From assembly GCA_017419325.1 (NCBI GenBank), contig JAFOLN010000173.1, forward strand, positions 1-24,418: 24,418 nucleotides of DNA, read 5' to 3'. A program made the position numbers and the translations under genes. This document shows, piece after piece, positions 15,039 to 22,450 of the stretch. How positions within the stretch are numbered: position 1 is the first letter of the stretch; each line of letters opens with the position of its first letter. The notes below the pieces were generated by a model, which did no database searches, was not told the DNA's origin, and worked only from the letters and a program-made list of their open reading frames with translations. The DNA comes from Clostridia bacterium. GTDB taxonomy: Bacteria; Bacillota; Clostridia; Oscillospirales; RGIG577.

Positions 15039-16009
15039 TTTTTATCCCCCTCTCCGAACGCCTTCGGCTTCGTATGGGTGTCTATGAGCCATACGCAGGC
15101 GTTCATAAGAAGAATGGAATAAGATACGCCCTCGGGGTATGAGCCGAAATATCTTATAAATACCGTAAGCAGACCGCAGCCTACTCCGAATATTATCTGT
15201 CCTTTTTTAGTTACGGGAGAAGTTGCGTAGTCGGTCGCCATGAATATCGCGCCCAGCATAAGGCCGCCGCTTAAAACGTGAGAGAGCATGAATTCGAGAT
15301 TGTTGTTGCCCTTCGCGAATATAAACGTAAGAACTGCGACCGTCAGTATGTATGCAAGGGGTATGCGCACGGTTATTACCTTGCGGATAACGAGGTACGC
15401 GCCGCCTATAAGCAGGCACAGGGCGCTCGTCTCGCCGATGCATCCTCCCACATCGCCTATAAACAGGTTAAAGAGTCCCGCATCGGGTATATTGCCCGCC
15501 TTTAAAGCTACGAGCGGGGTAGCGGTCGCTATCGCGTCCGTTGCCGGAGTTGCGAAAAGCGGCAGCACCGTATGCGGAGCCGTCCACGTAGTCATTATGA
15601 CTGCCCATGAAAAGAGGAACGCTCTTGCAGCCAGCGCCGGGTTCATGAAGTTCTGTCCCAGACCGCCGAAGAACTGCTTTACGACGATTATCGCGAACGC
15701 ACCGCCGACTATTCCGATCCACAGCGGCGCGGCCACAGGCAGGTTGTATGCAAGGAGAATACCCGTGACTACCGCGGATAAGTCTCCTATTGTGTTGTAG
15801 CCTTTTTTCGTTATCTTGTTATATGCCCATTCCGACACAAGGCAGGAAGCCACCGTTATGATAATGTGCATAAGGGCGCGGGGGCCGAAGAAATATACTC
15901 CGACAACGCCTGCGGGCACGAGCGCGATGATAACGTCGCGCATTATCTTTGTTACGGTCTCATCCGACCTCATATGCGGCGATGATGACATGACATAGCT
16001 TGTATTCAA
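15035..16009 (-). CDS. rnfD: Rnf complex membrane subunit RnfD
   Basis: A 324-residue membrane protein of the NqrB/RnfD family that takes part in ion translocation. GETSAL (192-197) contains Thr194, the probable covalent FMN site. NFMNPALAARAFL (120-132) and ATDYATSPVT (about 258-267) are conserved. Roughly nine to ten hydrophobic segments can be counted. The start is TTG 16009: GGAGG lies 9 bases upstream, whereas the ATG seven codons in has no ribosome-binding site. It is separated from rnfC by a 79-base spacer containing a hairpin. Confidence 0.95.
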   Translation of the reverse strand: MNTSYVMSSSPHMRSDETVTKIMRDVIIALVPAGVVGVYFFGPRALMHIIITVASCLVSEWAYNKITKKGYNTIGDLSAVVTGILLAYNLPVAAPLWIGIVGGAFAIIVVKQFFGGLGQNFMNPALAARAFLFSWAVIMTTWTAPHTVLPLFATPATDAIATATPLVALKAGNIPDAGLFNLFIGDVGGCIGETSALCLLIGGAYLVIRKVITVRIPLAYILTVAVLTFIFAKGNNNLEFMLSHVLSGGLMLGAIFMATDYATSPVTKKGQIIFGVGCGLLTVFIRYFGSYPEGVSYSILLMNACVWLIDTHTKPKAFGEGDKK

Positions 16010-16034
16010 ATACTCACGCCTCCTACTGATTATT

Positions 16035-16061
16035 TATACGGGCGAAAAAGCGCTCCGTATA
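16035..16061 (-). other. Intercistronic hairpin between rnfC and rnfD
   Basis: TATACGG (16035-16041) pairs with CCGTATA (16055-16061); inside, GCG (16042-16044) pairs with CGC (16051-16053), leaving one bulged base and an A-rich loop. No T run follows on the minus strand, so it should not terminate. It sits directly before the rnfD ribosome-binding site, where it could set mRNA stability or processing. Confidence 0.6.
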
Positions 16062-16088
16062 TAACGGCAATCTGTGAAACATGAAAGA

Positions 16089-17453
16089 TCAAGACGCCTT
16101 TTTTTCCTCGGCTTCTTTTTTTGCCTTTGCCTCTTCTGCGCGGCGGCGGCGGATTTCCCCAACCTTTGCCTTCGCGTCGCGTATGTTCTGAACGAGGTAT
16201 TTCTTGCCCGGACATGTGAAGCTGCACGTTCCGCACTCTATGCACGACATAACGTCGAACTTTTCCAGCTTTTCGTAATCCTTCTTTTCGGCATACATGG
16301 AAAGCATTACGGGAAGCAGGTTCATGGGGCAGGCGTTTATGCACTTGCCGCATCTTATGCAGAAGGTGCGTTCGGGCTTCTCAACGCTCTTTTTCGTAAG
16401 GCAGAGTATGCCCGAGGTGGTCTTTACAACGGGAATGTCCGTGCGGTACTGAGCCGCGCCCATCATGGGGCCGCCCATTATGACCTTGGCGGGCTCTTCC
16501 TTGAAGCCGCCGCACTTTTCAAGCACATAATCGAAGGTGGAGCCGATGCGCACTCTTACGTTGGCCGTCGAGAACACGGCGTCGCCCGTTACCGTGACGA
16601 TACGCTCGAAAAGAGGCTTTCTTCTCTGTATCATCTCGTAGATGGCGTATACGGTGCCCGCGTTCATGATTATCGCGCCCACCTCGCTGGGAAGCTTGCC
16701 GGTAGGGATAACGCGGCCCGATACTGCGTATACGAGCTGCTTTTCGCCGCCCTGCGGGTACTTCGTTTTAAGCGGCACTATCTCGATATCGCTGCGGTTT
16801 TTCACCATTTCCTGATATCTGTCGATAACGTCCTGCTTGTTGTCCTCCACGGCGAAGTATATTTTCGAGTCGAATATCTTCGTTATGGCGGTAAGACCGT
16901 CGATTATCTCGTTGGGGTACTCCATCATAAGGCGGTAGTCGTTCGTAAGATACGGCTCGCACTCCGCCGCGTTTATGATTACGTAATCGATCTTCGTTTC
17001 CGCGCAGGAGATTATCTTCGACGACGTGGGGAAGCCCGCGCCGCCCATGCCGACAATGCCGCCCTCGCGTATGAGCGAGATGAGCGTGTCGCGGTCAAGC
17101 TCGCCCAGACGGTCGTTGAACGAAAAATCCTCAAACGGCTCGTCCTGGTGATCGTTCTCAATGATGACCGACATGACCTCAACGCCCCGCGGATTGGGAC
17201 ACGGCTTTATCTCAAGCACAGTACCCGAAACGCTTGAGTGTACCGGAGATGAAATAAACGCTTTTGAATCGCCTATTTTCTGTCCCATTTTTACATGGTC
17301 TCCCACTGCCACCAGCGGCTCGCACGGCGCACCGATGTGCTGAGACAGCGGGATGATCACCTTATCAGGCGCGTCGATAGTCACGATAGCCTTGTCCTTT
17401 GAAAGCTCTTTGAAATCGTGAGGATGTGCGCCACCTTTAAAGGTTCTTTTCAA
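16089..17453 (-). CDS. rnfC: Rnf complex NADH-interacting subunit RnfC
   Basis: A 454-residue peripheral subunit that exchanges electrons with NAD+/NADH. The N-terminal half resembles the biotinyl/SLBB and Nqo1-like flavin domains: GGIVGMGGAGFPTSSK (131-146) is the nucleotide/FMN site and NAAECEPYL (161-169) is conserved. Two [4Fe-4S] motifs follow, CIRCGKCINAC (365-375) and CIECGTCSFTC (404-414). The tail is short and charged, without the long repeats seen in some proteobacterial RnfC. The start is TTG 17453, with AGAGGTG 7 bases upstream; no better start is available. First gene of the operon. Confidence 0.96.
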   Translation of the reverse strand: MKRTFKGGAHPHDFKELSKDKAIVTIDAPDKVIIPLSQHIGAPCEPLVAVGDHVKMGQKIGDSKAFISSPVHSSVSGTVLEIKPCPNPRGVEVMSVIIENDHQDEPFEDFSFNDRLGELDRDTLISLIREGGIVGMGGAGFPTSSKIISCAETKIDYVIINAAECEPYLTNDYRLMMEYPNEIIDGLTAITKIFDSKIYFAVEDNKQDVIDRYQEMVKNRSDIEIVPLKTKYPQGGEKQLVYAVSGRVIPTGKLPSEVGAIIMNAGTVYAIYEMIQRRKPLFERIVTVTGDAVFSTANVRVRIGSTFDYVLEKCGGFKEEPAKVIMGGPMMGAAQYRTDIPVVKTTSGILCLTKKSVEKPERTFCIRCGKCINACPMNLLPVMLSMYAEKKDYEKLEKFDVMSCIECGTCSFTCPGKKYLVQNIRDAKAKVGEIRRRRAEEAKAKKEAEEKKAS

Positions 17454-17495
17454 TTCAAATCACCTCTCATCCTAAACTTTTACATTATGATACTG

Positions 17496-17501
17496 AGTAT
17501 A
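17496..17501 (-). promoter_or_regulatory. Probable extended -10 promoter of the rnf operon
   Basis: On the minus strand the sequence TGATATACT gives an extended -10 element (TGn plus TATACT at 17496-17501), with no good -35 box. It would give a leader of about 35 bases before the rnfC ribosome-binding region. Confidence 0.5.
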
Positions 17502-17551
17502 TCACAACTATAGCTTTTAAAATTGTATCACCCTTGAGGCGTAAATTCAAT

Positions 17552-17567
17552 TACTTATATATAAGTA
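17552..17567. repeat. Perfect 16-base palindrome upstream of the rnf promoter
   Basis: TACTTATATATAAGTA reads the same on both strands. It is centred about 60 bases upstream of the rnf -10 box in an AT-rich, non-coding stretch (17454-17634). Such a site suits a dimeric regulator. It does not resemble the Rex consensus. The rest of that stretch shows no reading frame. Confidence 0.55.
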
Positions 17568-17634
17568 TTTTGTGACATTCTTGTGCTCAATTAGTCAATA
17601 ATCCGAAAAAAACACAGCGTATATTGTCAAAAAA

Positions 17635-17666
17635 CGCAAAAAAAGAGGGAAGTCCCTCTTTTTGCG
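17635..17666 (-). terminator. Rho-independent terminator of htrA
   Basis: GAGGGA (17645-17650) and TCCCTC (17653-17658) are flanked by complementary A and T runs, so the minus-strand RNA forms a hairpin ending in a long U run 7 bases after the htrA stop. Confidence 0.9.
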
Positions 17667-17672
17667 CCCACG

Positions 17673-18845
17673 TTATCCGTTTTCCTCCAGCATAAGCCGT
17701 ACCCGAAGCCTTAATGACACGCCGCCGCGCCACACGTCGAGCGTTACCTCGTCTCCCGCGCGGAAGCGCTCCTTTTCGTGGTTAAGCTCGCTCATGCCGG
17801 AGACGGCCCTGCCGTTTATCCCCGTTATAACGTCGCCCTCCTTGAGCCCCGCCCCCGCCGCGTAGCCGCCGGGGCTTACGAAATCCACATACACGCCCGC
17901 GGGCACGCCGTAAAAGTCGGAGGCGCTCTTTGAGATGTCGTGACCCGATATGCCGATGACCGGGCGGCTTTTAACGTGCCCCGCTTCTATAAGGTCCTCG
18001 ATGATGGGCTTTGCCGTGTTTATCGGTATGGCGAATCCCAGCCCCTCCGCGTCGGAGGAGGCTATCTTAACCGAATTTATGCCGATGACCTTGCCGTACT
18101 GGTTTATGAGCGGCCCGCCGGAATTGCCCAGGTTTATGGACGCGTCCGTCTGTATAAGCGTCATGATGCGGTCGTTTATCGTAAGATCGCGGTTCACGGC
18201 GGAGATTATGCCCGCCGTGACGGTGCCGGAAAGCTCAAGCCCCATGGGGTTCCCTATGGCCACCGCAAGGTCGCCCTCCTCCACGGCGTCGGAGTTTCCG
18301 AACTCGGCGCAGGTGAGGCCTTTCGCCTCTATCTTAAGCACGGCGAGATCGCTTTTTCGGTCGCGCCCCACCACGCTTGCCGTAAACTCCCGCCCGTCGT
18401 AAAGCACAACGGAGGGGTCAAAGGAATCCTCCACCACGTGAGCGTTCGTTACAATGTATCCGTCGGGCGTCATTATGATGCCCGTGCCCGTGTTGCGCCC
18501 GACAAGCGTCGTGCCCCTGTAAAGGCTCGACACCACGCCGACGACGGCGGGCTTGTTCTCCTTTATTATTTCCTTTATGGAAAGCGCCGCCGCGTCCGTG
18601 TCAGAAGCCTCCGCAGTCACACCGTCGGAAGACGCGGAAGCGGCCTCCTCCTGTGCCGCCGCCGTGCCGTCATGGCGGGCGATGATGTCGGGGAGGGGGA
18701 GAAGCCCCGCGCTCCCGAAAAAGAACACCGCCGCAAGAGCCAGCGCCGCCGCGGACAAGGCCGCCGCCCGCCTGAGAATTACGCCCCGCCTGTGCTCTCT
18801 GAACACATCCCGCGCCGAAGAACCCGCATTTTTTCGCTCCGACAT
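17673..18845 (-). CDS. htrA: HtrA/DegP-type membrane-anchored serine protease
   Basis: A 390-residue S1C protease for extracytoplasmic protein quality control. A basic cytoplasmic N-terminus is followed by one membrane helix (about 26-48) and an Ala/Ser/Glu-rich linker (60-88). The trypsin-like domain carries His136 (TNAHVV), Asp166 (KSDLAVL) and Ser242 (GNSGGP). A single PDZ domain spans about 295-385 (GAGLKEGDVITGINGRAV). The start is ATG 18845, with GGAGG 8 bases upstream; the in-frame GTG at 18854 overlaps that site. Single-gene unit between the rnf operon and the divergent pyrK. Which HtrA paralogue it is cannot be told. Confidence 0.93.
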   Translation of the reverse strand: MSERKNAGSSARDVFREHRRGVILRRAAALSAAALALAAVFFFGSAGLLPLPDIIARHDGTAAAQEEAASASSDGVTAEASDTDAAALSIKEIIKENKPAVVGVVSSLYRGTTLVGRNTGTGIIMTPDGYIVTNAHVVEDSFDPSVVLYDGREFTASVVGRDRKSDLAVLKIEAKGLTCAEFGNSDAVEEGDLAVAIGNPMGLELSGTVTAGIISAVNRDLTINDRIMTLIQTDASINLGNSGGPLINQYGKVIGINSVKIASSDAEGLGFAIPINTAKPIIEDLIEAGHVKSRPVIGISGHDISKSASDFYGVPAGVYVDFVSPGGYAAGAGLKEGDVITGINGRAVSGMSELNHEKERFRAGDEVTLDVWRGGVSLRLRVRLMLEENG

Positions 18846-18890
18846 AGAAACCACCTCCGATAAGCATTATTGTTCCCGCGGCCGGGCGCC

Positions 18891-18910
18891 GTTATGCAGA
18901 GCCGCATAAC
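18891..18910. repeat. Inverted repeat in the htrA upstream region
   Basis: GTTATGC (18891-18897), six bases, GCATAAC (18904-18910). It lies about 45 bases before the htrA start in the htrA-pyrK divergent region (18846-19076) and could be an operator or a leader hairpin. I found no convincing htrA promoter in that region. Confidence 0.5.
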
Positions 18911-18994
18911 TTCCTTCGTAAAACCATACATATTAAAAAGAACATCCGTGCGCACCCTGTATTTTGTGCGTTTCGCCAAAAAGATAAGCCGTTA

Positions 18995-19023
18995 TTGCAA
19001 AGCGCAGGGCTTAATGATATGCT
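18995..19023 (+). promoter_or_regulatory. Candidate promoter of pyrK-pyrD
   Basis: TTGCAA (18995-19000), a 17-base spacer and TATGCT (19018-19023) with an upstream TGA forming an extended -10. Each box matches four of six consensus bases. A start near 19030 leaves a leader of under 50 bases, too short for a PyrR attenuator, and none is visible. Confidence 0.45.
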
Positions 19024-19076
19024 TATTAAGGCAAAAAGCATAATTGGCTTTATTTGTGAAGGGAGTTATCCGTTTA

Positions 19077-19838
19077 ATGTCAAAAGCAACGTATAATGCA
19101 GAGATCGCCGCGAAGCGGTGGCATGCAGGAAACATCTACGAAATAATAATAGAATGCGAGCCCCTTGCGAGGGAATCGCAGGCGGGCCAGTTCCTGCAGG
19201 TGGCCTGCGGCGACGACACCTTTTTAAGGCGTCCCATAAGCATACATAATGTGGACGGCTCGCGCGTGAGCATGATATTTGAAGTAAAAGGACGCGGCAC
19301 CAGATATCTTTCGCAGCTTAAAACGGGCGACTGCATAAATGTGCTGGGCCCGCTGGGCAACGGCTTTGACACCGACATAGAGGGCGATGTGCTGCTTATC
19401 GGCGGGGGACTCGGAGTGTTCCCGCTCTATATGGTGGCAAAGGCGAAGGGCAAGTCCTGCGACGCGGTGCTGGGCTATAAGTCGGCACGCGACCTTGTAA
19501 GCCACGACAGATTCTCCGCCGTATGCCGCGAGGTGGTCATAACGACCGACGACGGCTCATACGGTATACAGGGCACGGCGGTTGCGGCGGCCCACAGCCT
19601 TGTTGTAAATCATCACTACAAGGCGATATGCGCCTGCGGCCCGCTTCCCATGCTCAAGGCGGTACACGCGCTTGCGTGCAAGTACAACATCCCGGCGTGG
19701 ATTTCACTTGAGGAGCGCATGGCCTGCGGCTTCGGCGTCTGCCTTGCCTGCGCCGTAAAGAGCGCCGACGACGATGTGGATTATCTCCACGTATGCAAGC
19801 ACGGCCCCGTTTTCAATTCCAAGGAGGTAATCCTGTGA
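19077..19838 (+). CDS. pyrK: Dihydroorotate dehydrogenase B electron-transfer subunit
   Basis: A 253-residue FAD and [2Fe-2S] protein that moves electrons from PyrD to NAD+. RRPISI (51-56) is the FAD-binding motif, LIGGGLGVFPLY (107-118) the nucleotide loop, and CACGP (186-189) is typical of the ferredoxin-reductase fold. The cluster cysteines are Cys217, Cys222, Cys225 and Cys240 (CGFGVCLAC...C). The start is ATG 19077, with AAGGGAG 11 bases upstream; an in-frame TTG at 19044 has no site. The stop overlaps the pyrD start by 3 bases. Confidence 0.95.
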   Translation: MSKATYNAEIAAKRWHAGNIYEIIIECEPLARESQAGQFLQVACGDDTFLRRPISIHNVDGSRVSMIFEVKGRGTRYLSQLKTGDCINVLGPLGNGFDTDIEGDVLLIGGGLGVFPLYMVAKAKGKSCDAVLGYKSARDLVSHDRFSAVCREVVITTDDGSYGIQGTAVAAAHSLVVNHHYKAICACGPLPMLKAVHALACKYNIPAWISLEERMACGFGVCLACAVKSADDDVDYLHVCKHGPVFNSKEVIL

Positions 19839-20752
19839 ATAAATTAAGTACAGCCGTAAATATAGCCGGAGTGGAGTTTAAGAACCCCATCGTCACGGCT
19901 TCTGGCACGTTCGGCTTCGGCCGCGAATTTTCGGAATTTTTCGATTTGTCCCAGCTGGGCGCCGTATCCGTGAAGGGTCTTACCTTAAAGCCCAAGGCGG
20001 GCAACCCGCCTCCGAGAGCCGCCGAAACGGCCTCGGGCATGCTCAATTCCGTGGGACTTCAGAACCCCGGCGTGGAGAGCTTCGTAAAAGACGAGCTGCC
20101 CTTCCTTCGCGGCTTCGACGTGAAGGTAATCGCCAACATGGCGGGCACCACGGTGGAGGAATACGAAGAGATGGCGCGCATCCTTTCCGACGCGGACGTA
20201 GACATGCTGGAGGTGAACATCTCATGCCCCAACGTAAAGGAGGGCGGCGTAGCCTTCGGAGTGGACGAAAAGGCGGTATATGAGGTGACGAGCCGCGTTA
20301 AGGCGGTATCGAAGAAGCCCGTTATCATAAAGCTTTCGCCCAACGTGACCGACATAAAGAAAATCGCAAAGGCGGCAGAGGACGGCGGCGCGGACGCGCT
20401 GTCCCTTATAAATACGCTCCTCGGCATGCGCATAGACATAAAGACGCGCAGACCCATACTTAAGAACAACACCGGCGGCCTTTCGGGCCCCGCGGTATTC
20501 CCCATAGCGGTGCGCATGGTTCACGACGTCTACGAGACGGTGAGCCTTCCCATAATCGGCATGGGCGGCGTTTCCCGCGGCGAGGACGCGGCGGAGCTCA
20601 TGATGGCGGGCGCGTCGGCGGTAGCCGTGGGCAGCGCGGCGCTTGTAAATCCGCTTGCGCCCATCGAGATAAAGCGCGGCCTTGAAAAGTTCATGGAGGA
20701 CAACGGCATAAAGGACGTGACTGAGCTTACGGGCTCGGCGAAAATGTGGTAA
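19835..20752 (+). CDS. pyrD: Dihydroorotate dehydrogenase B catalytic subunit (NAD+-dependent class 1B)
   Basis: A 305-residue FMN TIM-barrel oxidising dihydroorotate to orotate. The catalytic base is Cys131 in NISCPNVKEGG, which marks class 1; pairing with pyrK marks class 1B. Lys47 in VSVKGLT contacts FMN. GMRIDIKTRRP (197-207), the GLSGPA segment and GMGGVSRGEDA (242-252) are conserved. The start is GTG 19835 with AAGGAGG 7 bases upstream, and GTGA overlaps the pyrK stop. The gene pair is about 7 kb from the main pyr operon. Confidence 0.96.
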   Translation: MNKLSTAVNIAGVEFKNPIVTASGTFGFGREFSEFFDLSQLGAVSVKGLTLKPKAGNPPPRAAETASGMLNSVGLQNPGVESFVKDELPFLRGFDVKVIANMAGTTVEEYEEMARILSDADVDMLEVNISCPNVKEGGVAFGVDEKAVYEVTSRVKAVSKKPVIIKLSPNVTDIKKIAKAAEDGGADALSLINTLLGMRIDIKTRRPILKNNTGGLSGPAVFPIAVRMVHDVYETVSLPIIGMGGVSRGEDAAELMMAGASAVAVGSAALVNPLAPIEIKRGLEKFMEDNGIKDVTELTGSAKMW

Positions 20753-20764
20753 CGGGAGGCGCAT

Positions 20765-21385
20765 ATGACAAGGATATATCTTATACGCCACGCGGAGGCC
20801 TCCGGCAATACAGCGCAGAGGTTCCACGGCCATTTCGACAGCGACCTTACGCCGAAGGGACGGCTCCAGCTTGAGCGCCTCGGCGACCGCTTCAAGAATA
20901 TCGTGATAGACGCGGCCTACTCCTCCGACCTTAAAAGGGCATACGAAACGGCCAGAGCCGTGGTGGGGGACAGAGGCATTGATATAATCCGGGACAGGCA
21001 GCTAAGAGAGATAGACGGCGGCGAGTGGGAAGACCTTGAATGGAGCGAGATTTTCGAGAACAGGAAAGCGGAGTTTGAACGCTTCAATGCCGCGCCCGAC
21101 GTTGTAAACATTCCCGGCGGGGAGAACGCGACGGAGCTTCAGACGAGGATAAAGAACAGGATTTTCGATATTGTAAAGGCTCATCCCGGCGCGTCAGTAT
21201 GCGTAACGAGCCACGCCATAGCAATAAAGACCTTTCTTTGCTACGTCCACAACATCCCGATTCGCGACATGGGCTTTCGCGTGTGGTGCAAGAACACGGC
21301 GGTCACGGCAATGGACATATCCCCGGACGGCCGCGTAAAGCTGCTCAGGGAGAACGACGTGAGCCATCTTATAGGAATGGAATAA
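20765..21385 (+). CDS. Histidine phosphatase family protein
   Basis: A 206-residue phosphoglycerate mutase-like phosphatase. The phosphohistidine motif is IRHAEA with Arg8 and His9; Arg58 (SSDLKRAYETA), Glu82 (REIDGGEWE) and His150 (TSHA) complete the active site. Members of this branch include alpha-ribazole phosphatase and broad-specificity sugar phosphatases; the sequence does not decide the substrate. GGGAGG precedes the ATG, 12 bases after pyrD, so it is probably cotranscribed with pyrKD, though that may only be convenience. Confidence 0.88.
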   Translation: MTRIYLIRHAEASGNTAQRFHGHFDSDLTPKGRLQLERLGDRFKNIVIDAAYSSDLKRAYETARAVVGDRGIDIIRDRQLREIDGGEWEDLEWSEIFENRKAEFERFNAAPDVVNIPGGENATELQTRIKNRIFDIVKAHPGASVCVTSHAIAIKTFLCYVHNIPIRDMGFRVWCKNTAVTAMDISPDGRVKLLRENDVSHLIGME

Positions 21386-21412
21386 AGTTTTTTTCGGACA
21401 GTTTGTACTTTT

Positions 21413-21442
21413 TATCGGAAAGCGAGTTGACGCTTTTCGATA
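21413..21442. repeat. Inverted repeat overlapping the -35 box of the DUF1292 promoter
   Basis: Twelve-base arms TATCGGAAAGCG (21413-21424) and CGCTTTTCGATA (21431-21442) pair with one G-T, around a six-base loop. The right part covers the -35 box. No T run follows, so it is not an obvious terminator for the pyrKD unit. Confidence 0.6.
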
Positions 21443-21455
21443 GGTGTAGTAAAAT
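21427..21455 (+). promoter_or_regulatory. Sigma-A promoter of the DUF1292 gene
   Basis: TTGACG (21427-21432), exactly 17 bases, TAAAAT (21450-21455). Both boxes match five of six consensus bases. Confidence 0.85.
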
Positions 21456-21506
21456 ATGAGTGTAAACAGATGATGCTTCGGCCGTTTTTTTCGGGAGGTA
21501 TGAATA

Positions 21507-21821
21507 ATGAGCGACGATTACGGCAATGATTTTATTACGCTGATAGATGAAAACGGCGAAGAGGCCGAGTATGAGCATCTTGATACGCTGGATTTCAACG
21601 GCAGCACGTATTTCGCCATGGTGAAGGCCGACCTGGGCGAGGAGGACATACTGGCTCAGGAGGATCTGCTTCTTATACTGAAGCTGACCACGGACGAAAA
21701 CGGCGACGAGATACTTGCCACCATCGAGGACGACGAGGAGTACGGCGAGGTGCTGTCGCTGTTCGAGGAAAGTCTGGCCGATTATTATGAACTCGAAGAC
21801 CATTTCGAGATAGAGCATTAA
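21507..21821 (+). CDS. DUF1292 family protein (YrzB-like)
   Basis: A 104-residue very acidic protein. The pattern ITLIDENGEEAEYEHLDTLDF, shortened here, with a later EILATIEDDEEYGEVLSLFEE is typical of the DUF1292 family of Firmicutes, found near mreB/ruvX-type loci; its function is not known. No membrane segment or cysteine pair is present. GGGAGG is 8 bases before the ATG. It has its own strong promoter and is followed after about 10 bases by the 6S RNA. Confidence 0.82.
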   Translation: MSDDYGNDFITLIDENGEEAEYEHLDTLDFNGSTYFAMVKADLGEEDILAQEDLLLILKLTTDENGDEILATIEDDEEYGEVLSLFEESLADYYELEDHFEIEH

Positions 21822-21831
21822 AACTTAATAA

Positions 21832-22020
21832 ATCCCTGCCTGGCGCGTGATAGTCGTCATATTTTTGAACCTACACTTCAAAAATACGGGATTCCGGCTC
21901 TGTCGGTAAGATGTAGACCTCCCGCTTACGCGGACGAAGGGAACATGACGACCGCAGGAGGATACCCACCTGCAATTAGCAGGGTCAAAGAAATGATGAT
22001 TACACGGCGTGGCGGGGTAT
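21832..22020 (+). ncRNA. ssrS: 6S RNA
   Basis: About 185 bases that fold as a long irregular rod. The closing stem CCCTGCC (21834-21840)/GGCGGGG (22011-22017) continues as TAGTCGTCA (21851-21859) with TGATGATTA near 21993-22001. The TTGAACCTACA, GGGATTCCGG, GACCTCCCGC and GCAGGAGGATACCCACC blocks are those I recall from clostridial 6S RNAs, which bind sigma-A RNA polymerase by mimicking an open promoter. A strong terminator follows at 22031. No clear separate promoter is visible in the few bases after the DUF1292 stop, so it may come from that transcript or from a promoter inside the gene. Confidence 0.85.
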
Positions 22021-22030
22021 AATTTGAGAA

Positions 22031-22063
22031 AAAGCGATGAAGCGCAAGTTTCGTCGCTTTTTT
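22031..22063 (+). terminator. Terminator of the 6S RNA
   Basis: AAAGCGATGAA (22031-22041) pairs with TTCGTCGCTTT (22050-22060) with one G-U around an 8-base loop; six T residues close it. It begins about 12 bases after the 6S closing stem. Confidence 0.9.
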
Positions 22064-22088
22064 GCGCCTTCGGGGCGGGGGATAAGAA

Positions 22089-22116
22089 AAAACAGCCCCG
22101 ACTTATGTCGGAGCTG
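22089..22116 (-). terminator. Terminator of rpsT
   Basis: CAGCCCCGAC (22093-22102) pairs with GTCGGAGCTG (22107-22116) with one mismatch and a TTAT loop. The minus strand continues with six T, 18 bases beyond the rpsT stop. Confidence 0.88.
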
Positions 22117-22133
22117 CTTTGATTCGCAATTAT

Positions 22134-22406
22134 TTACGCATTTGCGGTTGCGGCATTGACCTTGGCGGCCAGCTGAGACTTCTTTCTGGCAGCCGTGTTC
22201 TTGTGGAGAATGCCCTTCGTAACAGACTGGTCAATCTTCTTGACCGTTCCTCTGTAAGCTTCATGTATTGCATCAATGTTGCCCTCGGCAACAGTTGCAT
22301 CAAACTTCTTGAGCGTAGTCTTGAGATTAGATTTGAGGATCTGATTCTGGAGCGTCTTCTTTTTGGCAACTAAAACTCTCTTCTTGGCTGATTTAATATT
22401 CGGCAA
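22134..22406 (-). CDS. rpsT: 30S ribosomal protein S20
   Basis: A 90-residue basic, Ala/Lys-rich ribosomal protein that binds 16S rRNA. It begins MPNIKSAKKRVLVAKK, the canonical S20 start, and ends in a typical AARKKSQLAAKVNA tail. The start is TTG 22406, with GGAGG 8 bases upstream; the in-frame ATG at 22421 overlaps the ribosome-binding site and would add five residues that S20 proteins lack. E. coli rpsT also uses UUG and is autoregulated, so the weak start may matter. Single gene between its own promoter and terminator. Confidence 0.96.
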   Translation of the reverse strand: MPNIKSAKKRVLVAKKKTLQNQILKSNLKTTLKKFDATVAEGNIDAIHEAYRGTVKKIDQSVTKGILHKNTAARKKSQLAAKVNAATANA

Positions 22407-22450
22407 AAAATCCACCTCCATTCTCTAAGTATCATTAATCAGTAATTGAT

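Noticed and set aside
16074..17237. Long plus-strand frame opposite rnfC (387 codons)
   Set aside because: It mirrors the conserved rnfC codons and shows low-complexity His/Arg/Val text with no domain.
17940..18863. Plus-strand frame opposite htrA (307 codons)
   Set aside because: Antisense to a protease with an intact catalytic triad; Arg/His/Tyr-rich shadow text.
21822..22130. Riboswitch in the gap after DUF1292
   Set aside because: The fold closes on itself as a long rod with a downstream terminator and no gene following on that strand; the block order fits 6S RNA.
22407..22421. ATG start of rpsT five codons upstream
   Set aside because: This ATG overlaps the GGAGG, and S20 proteins start MPNIKSA, which fits TTG 22406.
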